Notes: generated by a model from the sequence alone, not told the origin. 64,000 bases of DNA from Dactylosporangium siamense (GCF_016862795.1 NZ_BONQ01000069.1:1-64000); one strand, 5' to 3'. Shown: positions 51,980 to 62,138, counted from the stretch's first letter. A program made the numbers and translations.

Positions 51980-52561
51980 TTACGCGGGGGCGGTCGCCCG
52001 GGTGCGGCGCATCGACAGGACGTACTCCACCAGGGAGATGAGCACGTTCTTCGTCGACTCCCGGGAGCGGGCGTCGCAGGAGACGACCGGGACGTCGCTG
52101 GAGATCGCGAGCGCCTCACGGACGTCGTCGGCGTTGTGGTACTGCACGCCGTCGAAGCAGTTGATCGCGACGAGGTACGGCAGCCGCCGATGCTCGAAGA
52201 AGTCGATCGCGGCGAAACAGTCGGCGAGACGCCGGGTGTCCACCATGACGACGGCACCGATGGCGCCGCGGACCAGTTCGTCCCACATGAACCAGAAACG
52301 GGTCTGGCCCGGCGTGCCGAACAGGTACAGGATCAGGTCACGGTCGATCGAGATACGACCGAAGTCCATCGCGACCGTGGTCGTCGTCTTGCCGGGGACA
52401 TTGCGGGTGTCGTCCACACCGACGCCGGCGGACGTCATGATGGCCTCGGTGGTCAGCGGCGTGATCTCCGAGACCGAGCCGACCAGTGTGGTCTTGCCCA
52501 CGCCGAACCCTCCGGCGATGACGATCTTCGCTGACGTGACCCGCCCTGGGCGGACTGCCAC
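51980..52561 (-). CDS. conservon GTPase (CvnD-type)
   Basis: A 193-residue small ATP/GTP-binding protein. P-loop GGFGVGKTTLVG (residues about 18-29), switch Thr in the GKTTTTVAMDFG block (near 57), G3-like YLFGTPGQTRFWFMW (near 78) and the G4-like AINCFDGVQ (near 130, NxxD variant). In actinobacterial conservons this protein couples to the roadblock and sensor kinase. GTG 52561 has GGAGG 7 bases upstream; the first possible GTG at 52582 would bury it. One base separates it from the DUF742 stop. Confidence 0.92.
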   Translation of the reverse strand: MAVRPGRVTSAKIVIAGGFGVGKTTLVGSVSEITPLTTEAIMTSAGVGVDDTRNVPGKTTTTVAMDFGRISIDRDLILYLFGTPGQTRFWFMWDELVRGAIGAVVMVDTRRLADCFAAIDFFEHRRLPYLVAINCFDGVQYHNADDVREALAISSDVPVVSCDARSRESTKNVLISLVEYVLSMRRTRATAPA

Positions 52562-52562
52562 G

Positions 52563-52940
52563 TCAGAGCCTCCGAAGTCCACTCAGCACCCTCTCAAGCA
52601 GTTCTGTGCCCACCGACTCGTTTTCGTCGAGCGAGGTCGGCTCGTACACCGCGACGAGTCCGTCGGCAGCCATGTCCGCAACGATGACCCGCGCGACACC
52701 CAGCGGAAGCTGCATGCGCGCCGCGATCTCAGCGAGAGACTGCAAGCGACCGTCGCAAAGCGTGGAAATGTATTGCTGTTCTTGTCCGTGAGCACCGCCC
52801 GGCCGAGAGTTGGCCGCTCGACCACGCACGGTGGTCTCGACCAGCGCCTCGATCGCAATATCCAGCTTTGGCCGGGTGCGACCTCGGGTGACGGCGTACG
52901 GCCTGACCAACGCGCCGGTTGGTTCATCACGCTCGGCCAT
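52563..52940 (-). CDS. conservon DUF742 protein (CvnC-type)
   Basis: A 125-residue DUF742 protein with a probable winged-helix core (LCDGRLQSLAEIAARMQLPLGVARVIVADMAADGLV, about residues 60-95). Third gene of the kinase-roadblock-DUF742-GTPase set. ATG 52940 has GAGGAGGTG about 8 bases upstream. Function unproven; a DNA-binding or adaptor role is commonly assumed. Confidence 0.9.
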   Translation of the reverse strand: MAERDEPTGALVRPYAVTRGRTRPKLDIAIEALVETTVRGRAANSRPGGAHGQEQQYISTLCDGRLQSLAEIAARMQLPLGVARVIVADMAADGLVAVYEPTSLDENESVGTELLERVLSGLRRL

Positions 52941-52970
52941 GGTCGCCGTTCACCTCCTCACTCGTCGGGC

Positions 52971-53016
52971 GTCGTCAACAGCTAATGCGTCAACAGCTAT
53001 GTCGTCATGAGCTAAC
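52971..53016. repeat. three 14-16 bp direct repeats inside the conservon
   Basis: GTCGTCAACAGCTAAT (52971-52986), GCGTCAACAGCTAT (52987-53000) and GTCGTCATGAGCTAAC (53001-53016) lie in the only sizeable gap of the operon, between the roadblock and DUF742 genes. On the operon strand each reads TAGCTGTTGACG or similar. Confidence 0.75.
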
Positions 53017-53038
53017 GCGTAAAGCACCTAGTTCAGTT

Positions 53039-53443
53039 TCAGCCGAGCATCGATGCAGTCGGCCGGGGTGGCGGTGTCAAAGCGTCACCGACCCGGTCGA
53101 CCAGCAGCGCCATTTCGTATCCGACCTGACCGACGTCGCACGCACGGGCCGCGAGGACCGCGAATGAGGAGCCGTCGGAGATCGACATGAGGAAGAGGAA
53201 ACCGTTGTCCATTTCGACGACGGTCTGCAGCACCGCCCCGCCCTCGAAGCAGCGGGAGGCGCCCTGCGTGAGGCTCACCAAACCGGAGGCGATCGCGGCG
53301 AGCTGGTCGCCCCGGTCGCGCGGCAGGTCACGAGAGGCGGCCAACAGCAGACCGTCTGCCGAGACGGCTACCGCGTGGGCGACGCCCGGCACCCGGTCTG
53401 CGAAGTTGGCGAGCAGCCAACCGAGATCCTGCGTAGATGTCAT
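53039..53443 (-). CDS. conservon roadblock/LC7 protein (CvnB/MglB-type)
   Basis: A 134-residue roadblock/LC7-domain protein: [31 protein letters not shown] (residues 7-37) is the hallmark first half. It likely acts as a GAP-like or scaffold partner of the GTPase. Its ATG overlaps the stop of the sensor kinase (ATGA at 53440-53443), so both are translationally coupled. Confidence 0.93.
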   Translation of the reverse strand: MTSTQDLGWLLANFADRVPGVAHAVAVSADGLLLAASRDLPRDRGDQLAAIASGLVSLTQGASRCFEGGAVLQTVVEMDNGFLFLMSISDGSSFAVLAARACDVGQVGYEMALLVDRVGDALTPPPRPTASMLG

Positions 53444-56400
53444 GCCTCTTGCTCCTTGCCAACCTGCGAGTTTTGAGGCCCGGCCGAAGTGGGCTCCGGG
53501 GTTTTCGAGTCGTCGGACCGGGTGCGGCCGCGCTGAACGCCTCGGTGATACGCGGACAACAGACCACGCACGGACTCCGGCGTGCGCCGATGCACCGTGG
53601 CGGGGTTCTTCTCCACCCCACCGGGGACCAGCTGCGCCTGCGGCACGCGTTTTGGCAAACCCGTGTCGGTCGTCGCAAATTCCTGTTCCTCGGCGAGCGC
53701 GGCCGCCGCCTGCCATCCTTCGTCAGCCGCAGTCTGCCAGTTTACCGCCGGACCGCCGGATGTCCGGTCGGCCGAACCTCGCGAAGCTTCACCCGGAACC
53801 CGGGTTTCAAAACGCTGCGGCGGCACGTATGCCGTGTCGCTGTAGGTCACCTCGACCGGCCGCGTCGCCGAGGCACCGTTGGACACCGGAGCCGGGGCCG
53901 GCGGTGCGGCAGGAGCGGCGGCGACAGGCTCGTCGTCGAAGGTCGGGTGCTTGCTGGTGCTCTGGAACCAGGCCGACTCCAGCTCGCGGAAGATCGGCAG
54001 CTCCATCGTCTCGTCGACGAAGCGCTGGCGGGAGTCGCCGGCGTCGCTGTCGGAGGTCGAGGGGTCCCAGTCGAGCCGCACGCGCGGGATCTCCGCGGTC
54101 ATGTCGACCGGCGGGTAGGCCTCGGGTTGCGGCGGCGCGTAGGCGTCCGCCTGCTGGGCCGCCGCGGCCGCATACCTGTCGGGCTGCGACGCGCCGGGCG
54201 CGGGCGCCGGGGACACCGGCGGCCAGGCGGGCGGTGCCGCCGCGGCCGGAGGCGGCCCACCGGCCGCGTACGCCGTGGGGGCGTCGTAGCCGCGCGGTCC
54301 GGGTGCCTCGGGGCGCTGCCGCGGGATCTGGCCGCCGGGCTCGTCCTCGACCTCGCCGTCGACGTCCCAGTTCTCGTTGGCGCGACGCTGCGGCAGCGGG
54401 TTGAGGTCGCCGGGCGACTGCCGGCCCTGGTCGCCGCTGACACCGGTCAGGTCCGACCACGCGGGCAGGCTGCGAGCGGGACCGGGTCCGACCGGCGGAC
54501 GGCCGCCGAAGCCACCGTCCCGGGGACCGGGGCCGACCTCGCGGGGGTCGGAGCCCTGGCCGCCGGCGAAGCCCTCGCGGGGCGCCGGGCCGGACGGGCC
54601 CTGACCGAAGCCGCCGCCGTCGTGGAAGGCGCTGGGTCCGCCACCGTACGGAGGCTGCCCGTTGCCCGTGGGCGGGATCTCCCGCCGCGGCGGCGCACCG
54701 TTGGCGAAGCCGTTGACCGTCGGCCGCTCGCCGGTGTGGCCACCACCACCGAACAGACCGCTGCTGGTGAGCGTGCCGAAGCGCGGGCCTCCGTTGCCGC
54801 CGCCGACCGGCGCCGGACCGCTTTCCAGCGCCAGCGGCGAGGCGAGCGGGGAGCGCGGTGCGGGCGTCGACGGGATCGGCCGGGCCTGGACCATGTCGTT
54901 GGGACCGACGGCGGGCATGCCCGCGGTCGGCATGCCGGCGTTGGCGCGGCCGGACAGCGCCCGCGGCACCAGGACGCCGGCGGGCAGCGTCATGTCGGCG
55001 ATGGTGCCGCGCTCGCGCGCGGCCCGCAGCTCGACCTTGACGCCGTGCCGGGCGGCCAGCCGGGCGACCACGACGAGGCCCATCATCCGGGAGACGGCGA
55101 CGTCGACCATCGGCGGGTTGGCGAGGCGCTCGTTGAGCTCGTTGAGCTGCTCGGGCGAGACGCCGATGCCGTGGTCCTCGACGAGGAGGACGGAGCGGTC
55201 GCCGACCCGGCGGGCCTCCACGATGACCGCCGAGTCCGGCGGGGAGAAGGCGGTCGCGTTGTCGAGCAGCTCGGCGACCAGGTGGACCATGTCGTTGACC
55301 GCGTGGGCCGCGATCTCGATGTCCCGGTCGATCATGCCGAACTCGATGCGCGTGTAGTGCTCGACCTCGGACTGCGCGGCGCGGAGCACGTCCATGAGCG
55401 GTGCGGGCTCGCGCTGGATGCGGGTCGAGTCGGCGCCGGCGAGGACCAGGAGGTTCTCGTCGTTACGGCGCATCCGGGTGGCGAGGTGGTCGAGCTGGAA
55501 GAGCTCGGCCAGCCGGTCCGGGTCCTCCTCGCCACGCTCCAGGCGGTCCAGGTGGCCGATGAGCCGGTCGACCAGGATCTGGGAGCGGCGGGCGAGGTTG
55601 ACGAACATCGTCGCGACGCTGGCCCGCAGGGCGGCCTGCTCGGCCGCGGTGCGGACGGCTTCCAGGTGGACGGCGTTGAACGCCTCGGCCACCTGGCCGA
55701 ACTCGTCGCGACTTCGGACCGGCAGCGGCTCGGCGATCTGCAGCGCCAGCTGGTGCGGCGACATCTGACCGGCGAGCGCCGGGTCACGCAGTCGCTGGAC
55801 GGCCTGGGGCAGCCCGTACTGCGCGACGGTGAGCGCGCCGTGGCGCAGCTCCCGCAGCGAGCGGGCCATGGACCGGGCCACGATCCAGGCGAAGAGGATG
55901 GCGAGCAGCAGCATGCCCAGCAGGGCGCCGGCGGTGACGAGCACCTGGCGCTGCAGGTCGTTGCGGTGCGCCGTGGCGTCCTCGATGTTGTGCTCGTCGA
56001 ACTCGATCTCGATGCCGCGCAACAGGTTGGTCTTGTTCACCATCGCGTTGTCCCAGTTGGCGACGCTGAAGATGCCGCTGGGTAGTTCCTCGGTGGTGAG
56101 CGGGGTGAGCTGGCCCTCGAACTTGGCGGCCTCGCGCAGGTCCGAGCCGGCGATCTTCTTGTCGAACAGGTCGCGGTGCCACGGCTCGGAGACGACCCGG
56201 AACTGCTCCTCGGCCTGTTCCTGGCCGTTGAGCGCGGCGTCGAACTCCTTGCGCAGCTGCGGGGTGAACGCCTTGGTGGTGAGGACCCGCAGCACGACGA
56301 CCCGCTCGAGGGAGACCTGCTCCTTCATCTCGGAGATCGCCGCGGCGGCACGCATGTCGGCGCCGAGCGCCGGGTTGTTGGACAGCTCGGCCGCGGAGTC

Positions 56401-56946
56401 GCGGATGCTCAGCAGGTCGTCGATCAGCGTGCGGTAGCGGCTGACGACGGTGCTGGCCAGGATCTCCTTGCCGCCCTCGGTGATCTGCTTGCGCATCCCG
56501 GGCAGGTCGAGCAGCTGGATGTCGATCGCCGCGAGCTGCTTGCGGAAGTCCTCCGGCGGGTCGGCCAGGCCGGACCGCGTGAGCCGGTAGTCCTTGCTCG
56601 CGTCCTCGCTCTTCTGGATCTGGCGCTCGAACGTGGCGCGCGCCTCGACGTCGGCCGGCGAGTTGATCACACCGAGCAGCAGCGCCGCGTTGGCGCGCTC
56701 GCTCTGCAGCTCGTGCACGAGGGCCGAGGCCTGGGCCGACAACCCTGAGAGGGTGCGCGCCCGGTCGGCGTCGTTGGCCTGACCGATGTTGTTGACCAGG
56801 CCGTTCGTGCCGACCACGATCGTCGCGATGATTGGGACGATCATGATCAGGCCGAGCTTCGACCAGATCGGCAGGTCTCGGAGCCGGCCCACCGGCAGAC
56901 GCAGACGCGACGAGACGGGCTCCCGCGTCGTTGGCCGTTTGCTCAC
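53440..56946 (-). CDS. conservon sensor histidine kinase with NIT domain (CvnA-type)
   Basis: A 1168-residue membrane kinase. Helix 1 ([21 protein letters not shown], near 30-50), an extracellular nitrate/nitrite-sensing-like (NIT) domain to about 330, helix 2 ([19 protein letters not shown], near 335-358), HAMP, then an H-region with [15 protein letters not shown] and an ATPase with [12 protein letters not shown] and [10 protein letters not shown] Pro/Gly-rich region (about 640-1060) leads to a C-terminal module VNW (1068) and TGLPKRVPQ (1095) shared with the IS110-like protein nearby. GTG 56946 has GGAGG 8 bases upstream. First gene of the conservon operon; ligand unknown. Confidence 0.93.
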   Translation of the reverse strand: MSKRPTTREPVSSRLRLPVGRLRDLPIWSKLGLIMIVPIIATIVVGTNGLVNNIGQANDADRARTLSGLSAQASALVHELQSERANAALLLGVINSPADVEARATFERQIQKSEDASKDYRLTRSGLADPPEDFRKQLAAIDIQLLDLPGMRKQITEGGKEILASTVVSRYRTLIDDLLSIRDSAAELSNNPALGADMRAAAAISEMKEQVSLERVVVLRVLTTKAFTPQLRKEFDAALNGQEQAEEQFRVVSEPWHRDLFDKKIAGSDLREAAKFEGQLTPLTTEELPSGIFSVANWDNAMVNKTNLLRGIEIEFDEHNIEDATAHRNDLQRQVLVTAGALLGMLLLAILFAWIVARSMARSLRELRHGALTVAQYGLPQAVQRLRDPALAGQMSPHQLALQIAEPLPVRSRDEFGQVAEAFNAVHLEAVRTAAEQAALRASVATMFVNLARRSQILVDRLIGHLDRLERGEEDPDRLAELFQLDHLATRMRRNDENLLVLAGADSTRIQREPAPLMDVLRAAQSEVEHYTRIEFGMIDRDIEIAAHAVNDMVHLVAELLDNATAFSPPDSAVIVEARRVGDRSVLLVEDHGIGVSPEQLNELNERLANPPMVDVAVSRMMGLVVVARLAARHGVKVELRAARERGTIADMTLPAGVLVPRALSGRANAGMPTAGMPAVGPNDMVQARPIPSTPAPRSPLASPLALESGPAPVGGGNGGPRFGTLTSSGLFGGGGHTGERPTVNGFANGAPPRREIPPTGNGQPPYGGGPSAFHDGGGFGQGPSGPAPREGFAGGQGSDPREVGPGPRDGGFGGRPPVGPGPARSLPAWSDLTGVSGDQGRQSPGDLNPLPQRRANENWDVDGEVEDEPGGQIPRQRPEAPGPRGYDAPTAYAAGGPPPAAAAPPAWPPVSPAPAPGASQPDRYAAAAAQQADAYAPPQPEAYPPVDMTAEIPRVRLDWDPSTSDSDAGDSRQRFVDETMELPIFRELESAWFQSTSKHPTFDDEPVAAAPAAPPAPAPVSNGASATRPVEVTYSDTAYVPPQRFETRVPGEASRGSADRTSGGPAVNWQTAADEGWQAAAALAEEQEFATTDTGLPKRVPQAQLVPGGVEKNPATVHRRTPESVRGLLSAYHRGVQRGRTRSDDSKTPEPTSAGPQNSQVGKEQEA

Positions 56947-57192
56947 TTCACCGCCCTCCGAACCGGGGCCTTGTGAAACAGCAGGCACCCGCGACCGGCC
57001 GACCCTACTGGGCCAGACCTCCGAGATTCCACCATGTCCCGTCGCAAGAAGAAAGCCCAGGCCTCCCGCTAGACGTTATGTACCGAGTCAGGAAATACGT
57101 CCGTTTAACGCATGCTTCATCCGATCATTCCGTTACGCTGGGCGATTTACCCGATGCACGCAGATGATGACGCCTGACAAATCCGGACAAAA

Positions 57193-58263
57193 TTACGACA
57201 TCAACTTCGCATACGAGGGCTTGATGACGTCATTGATCAACGACAGGCGCTCATCAAACGGAATGAAGGCACTCTTCATCGCATTGACCGTGAACCACTG
57301 CAACTCGGACCACCCGTAGCCGAAGGCCTCCACCAGCAGCGCCATCTCGCGACTCATCGAGGTCCCGCTCATCAGCCGGTTGTCCGTGTTGACCGTGACC
57401 CGGAAGCGCAGGTCACGGAGCAGCCCGATCGGGTGCTCCCGGATCGAGGCGGCGGCGCCGGTCTGGACGTTGGACGACGGGCAGAGCTCCAGTGGGATGC
57501 GCTTGTCCCGCACATACGCGGCGAGCCGACCGAGGGAATTGTCGGCCGCCACGTCGTCGACGATGCGCACACCGTGTCCGAGCCGGTCGGCGCCGCACCA
57601 CTGGATCGCCTGCCAGATGGACGGCAGGCCGAACGCCTCGCCGGCGTGAATGGTGAAATGCGAGTTCTCGCGCTGGAGGTATTCGAAGGCGTCCAGGTGC
57701 CGGGTGGGCGGGTAGCCCGCCTCCGCGCCGGCGATGTCGAAGCCGACCACGCCGGCGTCGCGGTACTGCACCGACAGCTCGGCGATCTCCATCGACCGGG
57801 CCGCGTGCCGCATCGCGGTCAGCAGCGTGCCGACCCGGATCGGGCTGCCGGCGGCGGCCGCCTCGGCGGAGCCCTCCCGGAAGCCGTCCAGGACCGCCTC
57901 GACCACCTCGGTCAGCACGAGGCCCTGGGCGAGGTGCTGCTCGGGCGCGAAGCGGACCTCCGCGTAGACCACGCCGTCGGCGGCGAGGTCCAGGGCGCAC
58001 TCCCGGGCGACCCGGACCAGGGCGTCGCGGGTCTGCATCACCGCGACCGTGTGCGCGAACGTCTCGAGATACCGCTCGAGCGAGCCGGAGTCCGCCGCCG
58101 CGACGAACCACTCCCCCAGACCCTCCGGGGTCGCGGCGGGCAGCTCGTGGCCGATGCCGGCGGCGAGGTCGAGGATGGTGGCGGGGCGCAGGCCCCCGTC
58201 GAGGTGGTCGTGGAGGAGCGCCTTCGGCGCGCGACGGATCTCGTCGTAGGTGGGTGCAACCAT
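57193..58263 (-). CDS. add: adenosine deaminase
   Basis: Deaminates adenosine and deoxyadenosine to (deoxy)inosine. The 356-residue protein shows the metal-binding [10 protein letters not shown] (His18, His20), IHAGEAFG with the catalytic Glu (near 205), the LGHGVRI His (near 235) and the [10 protein letters not shown] Asp (near 300). ATG 58263 lies 6 bases after TAGTGT on this strand (leaderless). Its start is 17 bases from that of the divergent methyltransferase. Same salvage cluster as deoA and cdd. Confidence 0.97.
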   Translation of the reverse strand: MVAPTYDEIRRAPKALLHDHLDGGLRPATILDLAAGIGHELPAATPEGLGEWFVAAADSGSLERYLETFAHTVAVMQTRDALVRVARECALDLAADGVVYAEVRFAPEQHLAQGLVLTEVVEAVLDGFREGSAEAAAAGSPIRVGTLLTAMRHAARSMEIAELSVQYRDAGVVGFDIAGAEAGYPPTRHLDAFEYLQRENSHFTIHAGEAFGLPSIWQAIQWCGADRLGHGVRIVDDVAADNSLGRLAAYVRDKRIPLELCPSSNVQTGAAASIREHPIGLLRDLRFRVTVNTDNRLMSGTSMSREMALLVEAFGYGWSELQWFTVNAMKSAFIPFDERLSLINDVIKPSYAKLMS

Positions 58264-58280
58264 GGAACGACACTAGTAGC

Positions 58281-59105
58281 GTGCACGCTTCCGTCATCAC
58301 ACATCTGCGGTGTCCGGTCTGTGCCGGGCCGCTCACGGCCGCGGACCGGGCGCTGCGCTGCGCCGCGGGTCACTCGTTCGACGTCGCACGGCAGGGCTAC
58401 GTGGACCTGACCGCGGGGCGGACGGTGCACGCCGGCGACAGCGCCGACATGGTCGCGGCCAGGGAGTCGCTGCTGGACGCCGGACACTTCGACCTCGTGT
58501 CCGACGCCGTGGCAAAAGCCGCGGGAGGTGTACGGGGAGCGGGGCTGATCCTGGAAGTAGGGGCCGGGACCGGCCGGTACCTGTCGCGCGCCCTCGGCCC
58601 GGACCGGGTCGGCCTGGCGGTGGACGTGTCGAAACCTGCGCTGCGCCGCGCGGCCAGGATCGACCCCCGGGTCGGTGCCGTGCGCGCCGACGTGTGGCAG
58701 GGTCTGCCGGTCCGCGACGCGACCGCCGACGTGATCCTCGACATCTTCGCGCCGCGCTCCGGCGCGGAGTTCGCCCGGGTGCTGCGCCCGGACGGCGCCC
58801 TGGTGGTGGTCACCCCGGCGCCCGGGCACCTCGCCGAGCTGGTGGCGGCGCTGGGCATGGTCGGCGTCGACCCGGCCAAGCCCGAACGCCTCGCGGCGGG
58901 CCTGCGGCCCTGGTTCACCCCGCAGGAGACCGTGCCGCTGCGCGCGGAACTGCGGCTGGACCGCGCCGCGGCGGCCGCGCTCGTCGGGATGGGCCCGAGC
59001 GCGTGGCACACCGACCCGGCGAAGGTCACCGCCACCCTGGCCGCGATGCCCGAACCGATCACCGCCACGCTGGAGGTGCAGCTGAGCACCTGGTCGCTAC
59101 GTTGA
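58281..59105 (+). CDS. RlmA-type 23S rRNA (guanine-N1) methyltransferase
   Basis: A 274-residue SAM-dependent methyltransferase. An N-terminal zinc finger (LRCPVCAGPL, then LRCAAGHSFDVARQGYVDL) precedes a class I fold with motif I LEVGAGTGRYL (near residue 93). This zinc-finger plus fold, with GDSADMVAAR and LDAGHF, matches RlmA(I)/RlmA(II), which methylate G745 or G748 of 23S rRNA; the latter gives tylosin resistance. I cannot tell which. GTG 58281 is taken; no perfect -10 box is seen. Confidence 0.85.
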   Translation: MHASVITHLRCPVCAGPLTAADRALRCAAGHSFDVARQGYVDLTAGRTVHAGDSADMVAARESLLDAGHFDLVSDAVAKAAGGVRGAGLILEVGAGTGRYLSRALGPDRVGLAVDVSKPALRRAARIDPRVGAVRADVWQGLPVRDATADVILDIFAPRSGAEFARVLRPDGALVVVTPAPGHLAELVAALGMVGVDPAKPERLAAGLRPWFTPQETVPLRAELRLDRAAAAALVGMGPSAWHTDPAKVTATLAAMPEPITATLEVQLSTWSLR

Positions 59106-59777
59106 CAGGTCGACGTCCTCCCAGCCGGGCGGGTCGCCGTGGTAGGGGCCGGTGAAGACGACCGCCCATTCGAGCGCCCAGCGGCGCTGGCCGATGGAGT
59201 TGGAGTCGATCTGGCCCGGCAGCGGCAGCCGGCGGCGCTCCGCCTCCAGATATGACCAGTCCAGGCAGTAATAGAGGTCAAGCTGCGTCGCGGCGTCGCC
59301 GGCGCCGCGCGGGGCGGCCAGGGTGCGCTGCCGCCACGCCGCGAAGGTCTCCCCCTGCGGCAGGTTCGGCAGGCGGTCCATGAGCCCTTCGGCGGATGGC
59401 AGCAGCGGGTCGAGGTCCATGGCGATGCCGAGCAGCCAGGACAGCGCGAAGAGCGCCTCCAGGTGCAGCGCGAAGGAGCGCTCGTCGCCGTCGCCCTCGG
59501 CGACGAACTGCCACTCGGGCGCGGTGAGCCGCTCCTCCAGCCGGGCCTCGCGCAGCCACTCGGTCGCCAGCTGGGACGGCATGCCGAAGGCCCGCGCGAG
59601 CACGACGTTGAGGATCGCGGCGCGGGCCTCGATCTCCTCGCCGGGGCGCAGCTCCACCAGGTCGCCCGGCTCCCAGGCCAGGGGGAAGTTCGGTGGTGGC
59701 AGGGGCAGCCGCAGGCGGTGCAGCGCTTCGAGGCTCGCCTCCCGCACCCGCTGCGGATCCGGGGACGTGACGGTCAC
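59097..59777 (-). CDS. DUF4272 protein
   Basis: A 226-residue DUF4272 protein of unknown function; family features are EIEARAAILNVVLARAFG (near 47-64) and LDLYYCLDWSYLEAERR (near 164-180). GTG 59777 lies 6 bases after TACAGT on this strand, so it has its own leaderless promoter although it follows the cupin gene by 21 bases. The 3' end overlaps the convergent methyltransferase by nine bases. Confidence 0.85.
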   Translation of the reverse strand: MTVTSPDPQRVREASLEALHRLRLPLPPPNFPLAWEPGDLVELRPGEEIEARAAILNVVLARAFGMPSQLATEWLREARLEERLTAPEWQFVAEGDGDERSFALHLEALFALSWLLGIAMDLDPLLPSAEGLMDRLPNLPQGETFAAWRQRTLAAPRGAGDAATQLDLYYCLDWSYLEAERRRLPLPGQIDSNSIGQRRWALEWAVVFTGPYHGDPPGWEDVDLST

Positions 59778-59798
59778 CCGCGCACTGTAGCCGCCGGA

Positions 59799-60158
59799 TC
59801 AGGCAGTGTCTCTACGGGCCAGGTCCGGTCCGAACGCGGGGAGACACACGGCGACGTACTCGGCGCCCTCCGCGGTCGGGGTGGTGTAACGGACCCGTTC
59901 CCCCGCGCGGGTGACAACGGCCTGACCTGCCTCGACGTCGAAGTGGCCGGCGTCGTGCTCGACCCGGACCGTGCCGCGGAGCACGATCGTGAACTCGTCG
60001 AACTCGGGCGTCTGGAACGGCTCCGTCCAGCCGCCGGGCGCGAGCATCCGGGCGATCGACACCGCCGCGTCGCCGGAGTTGACCCGGCCGACGTACTCGT
60101 CGATGACCTTGCCGCCGGGAACGGGGATCTGGGTCGGGGCCTTGATGATTTCGGGCAT
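59799..60158 (-). CDS. small cupin-domain protein
   Basis: A 119-residue single-domain cupin. The first cupin motif is degenerate (PEFDEFTIVLRGTVRVE), the second is GQAVVTRAGERVRY, so metal binding is doubtful. Its ATG shares one base with the deoA stop (TGATG), so it is the distal gene of the nucleoside operon. A role in sugar or nucleoside handling is inferred only from context. Confidence 0.82.
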   Translation of the reverse strand: MPEIIKAPTQIPVPGGKVIDEYVGRVNSGDAAVSIARMLAPGGWTEPFQTPEFDEFTIVLRGTVRVEHDAGHFDVEAGQAVVTRAGERVRYTTPTAEGAEYVAVCLPAFGPDLARRDTA

Positions 60159-61435
60159 CAGGAGATCCTGTCGAGAATCAGTGGTCGGGAGGGCGGCGGC
60201 GTCTCCGCCAGGGTGACCGCGTCACGGGCCACGGACAGCGCCGCAGGCAGCAGCGCGTGGTCCTCGGCGCGCAGTTCCATGATCACATCGCCGGCCCGGA
60301 CCGCCTCGCCGGGCTTGCGGTGCAGGATGATGCCGGCCGAGGCGCTGACCGGGTCCTCCTTGCGGGCCCGGCCCGCGCCGAGGCGCCAGGCGGCCACGCC
60401 GACGGCGTACGCGTCCATGGTGGCCACGAAGCCGTCGCGGGAGGCGGTGATCGTCTCGATCTCGTTGGCCACGGGCAGCGGCGCGTCCGGGTCTCCGCCC
60501 TGGGCGCGCACGAGGGCCCGCCACGAGTCCATGGCCCGCCCGTCGGCGATCGCCGCGAGAGGGTCGACGTCGCCGAGCCCGGCCGCGTCGAGCATCTCCC
60601 GCGCGAAGGCCAGGGTCAGCGCGACCACGTCCTGCGGGCCGCCGCCGGCGAGGACCTCCAGGGACTCCTCGACCTCCAGGGAGTGCCCGACGGTCCGGCC
60701 GAGCGGGACCTCCATGTCGGTGAGCAGGGCGACGGTGGTCACGCCGTGGGCCTTGCCCAGCTCGACCATCGTGCGGGCGAGCTCGCGGGCGTCGGCGACC
60801 TGGCGCATGAAGGCACCGGAGCCGAACTTCACGTCGAGGACGAGCGCGCCGGTGCCCTCGGCGATCTTCTTGCTCATGATCGAGCTGGCGATCAACGGGA
60901 TGGCCTCGACGGTGCCGGTGACGTCGCGCAGCGCATACAGCTTGCGGTCGGCGGGCGCGAGACCCTCGCCGGCGGCGCAGATCGCGGCGCCGACGGTGCG
61001 CAGCTGCTCGACGAACGCCTCGTTGGACAGCTTGGTGCCGAAGCCGGCGACCGCCTCGAGCTTGTCGAGGGTGCCGCCGGTGTGGCCCAGGCCGCGGCCG
61101 GACAGCTGCGGCACCGCCGCGCCGCACGCGGCGACGAGCGGGGTCAGCGGCAGTGTGATCTTGTCGCCGACACCGCCGGTGGAGTGCTTGTCCACGGTCG
61201 GCCGGCCGACCCCGGACAGGTCCAGCCGCTCCCCCGAGGCGATCATGGCCGCGGTCCAGCGGGCGATCTCACCGGCGGTCATGCCGTTGAGCAGGATCGC
61301 CATGGCGAGCGCCGACATCTGCTCGTCGGCCACGACACCCTTGGTGTACGCGTCGACGACCCAGTCGATCTGTGCGTCGCTCAGCACGCCCTTGTCCCGC
61401 TTGGCGCGGATGACGTCCACCGCCGCGAAACTCAT
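60158..61435 (-). CDS. deoA: thymidine / pyrimidine-nucleoside phosphorylase
   Basis: Phosphorolyses thymidine (and perhaps uridine) to base plus (deoxy)ribose-1-phosphate. The 425-residue protein has the family block GRGLGHTGGTLDKLEA (near residue 110), KHSTGGVGDKIT phosphate loop (near 82), and ALYALRDVTGTV-type strand (here KLYALRDVTGTV). Its ATG overlaps the cdd stop (ATGA at 61432-61435). Order permease-permease-cdd-deoA is a typical salvage operon. Confidence 0.96.
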   Translation of the reverse strand: MSFAAVDVIRAKRDKGVLSDAQIDWVVDAYTKGVVADEQMSALAMAILLNGMTAGEIARWTAAMIASGERLDLSGVGRPTVDKHSTGGVGDKITLPLTPLVAACGAAVPQLSGRGLGHTGGTLDKLEAVAGFGTKLSNEAFVEQLRTVGAAICAAGEGLAPADRKLYALRDVTGTVEAIPLIASSIMSKKIAEGTGALVLDVKFGSGAFMRQVADARELARTMVELGKAHGVTTVALLTDMEVPLGRTVGHSLEVEESLEVLAGGGPQDVVALTLAFAREMLDAAGLGDVDPLAAIADGRAMDSWRALVRAQGGDPDAPLPVANEIETITASRDGFVATMDAYAVGVAAWRLGAGRARKEDPVSASAGIILHRKPGEAVRAGDVIMELRAEDHALLPAALSVARDAVTLAETPPPSRPLILDRIS

Positions 61436-62136
61436 GTACTGCTCCAGTCCTGCTCGATGCCGGCGGGACGAGGAGTGTCTCCCGCCCAGCTGGTGGTGCC
61501 GTGCACGTCGACGACGACCACCCGTGGCGTACGGATCCTGCCCCAGGAGACCCCTTCGTCGGCGGTGGCCCAGGTCGGCCCCTCTTCCAGGATGCCCGTC
61601 GGCTCGCCGTCGGCGATGCCGGACGAACGCTCCCAGTAGCCGGTCCAGACCTGCCGTCCGTCGGCGACGTCGGGGTGGACGAACACCGTGCCCGTACCGA
61701 TCTTCAACGCCAGGGCGGCCGGCACCGAGAGACCCGGTGCCGCGATCCGGCCCAGGTCGGTGTCGTCGAACGCGTGCGGCAGCAGCGCCGACATCGGCAG
61801 CGGGCCGTCGGCGTGGTCGATGAGGCAGTCCGGGCCGCCGTGCTCCCACAGCAGCTGCCGGCACCGGCCGCACGGCATGAGCGGCCGCCCGTCGCCGTCG
61901 ACGCACGCGAGAGCGACCAGCCGCCCGCCGCCGGTGACCTGGAGGTTGGAGACCAGGCCGCACTCGGCGCACAGGCCGAGGCCGTAGGAGGCGTTCTCGA
62001 CGTTGCAGCCGACGACCACCCTGCCGTCGTCGACCAGCGCGGCCGCGCCGACCGGGAACTTGGAGTACGGCGCGTAGGCACGCGCCATCACGGTGACGGC
62101 CGCCCGGCGCAGCGCCACCCAGTCAACGTCCGTCAC
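61432..62136 (-). CDS. cdd: cytidine deaminase with unusual C-terminal extension
   Basis: Deaminates cytidine and deoxycytidine. Residues 1-128 are a standard tetrameric-type Cdd: NVENASYG, zinc ligands Cys56 with Glu58 (CAEC), and PCGRCRQL with Cys89 and Cys92. Instead of ending there (about 130 residues usual), the frame continues for 106 residues (GLSVPAALALKIGTGTVFVHP, GYWERSSGIADGEPTGILEE, RVVVVDVHGTTSWAG). The extension is in frame, GC-typical and overlaps deoA by four bases, so it is not a sequencing read-through. Its role is unknown. Confidence 0.93.
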   Translation of the reverse strand: MTDVDWVALRRAAVTVMARAYAPYSKFPVGAAALVDDGRVVVGCNVENASYGLGLCAECGLVSNLQVTGGGRLVALACVDGDGRPLMPCGRCRQLLWEHGGPDCLIDHADGPLPMSALLPHAFDDTDLGRIAAPGLSVPAALALKIGTGTVFVHPDVADGRQVWTGYWERSSGIADGEPTGILEEGPTWATADEGVSWGRIRTPRVVVVDVHGTTSWAGDTPRPAGIEQDWSST

Positions 62137-62138
62137 GC

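Noticed and set aside
53437-56085. 882-codon plus-strand frame opposite the sensor kinase
   Set aside because: The minus-strand frame has complete kinase domains and operon overlaps; the plus frame has no recognisable motif.
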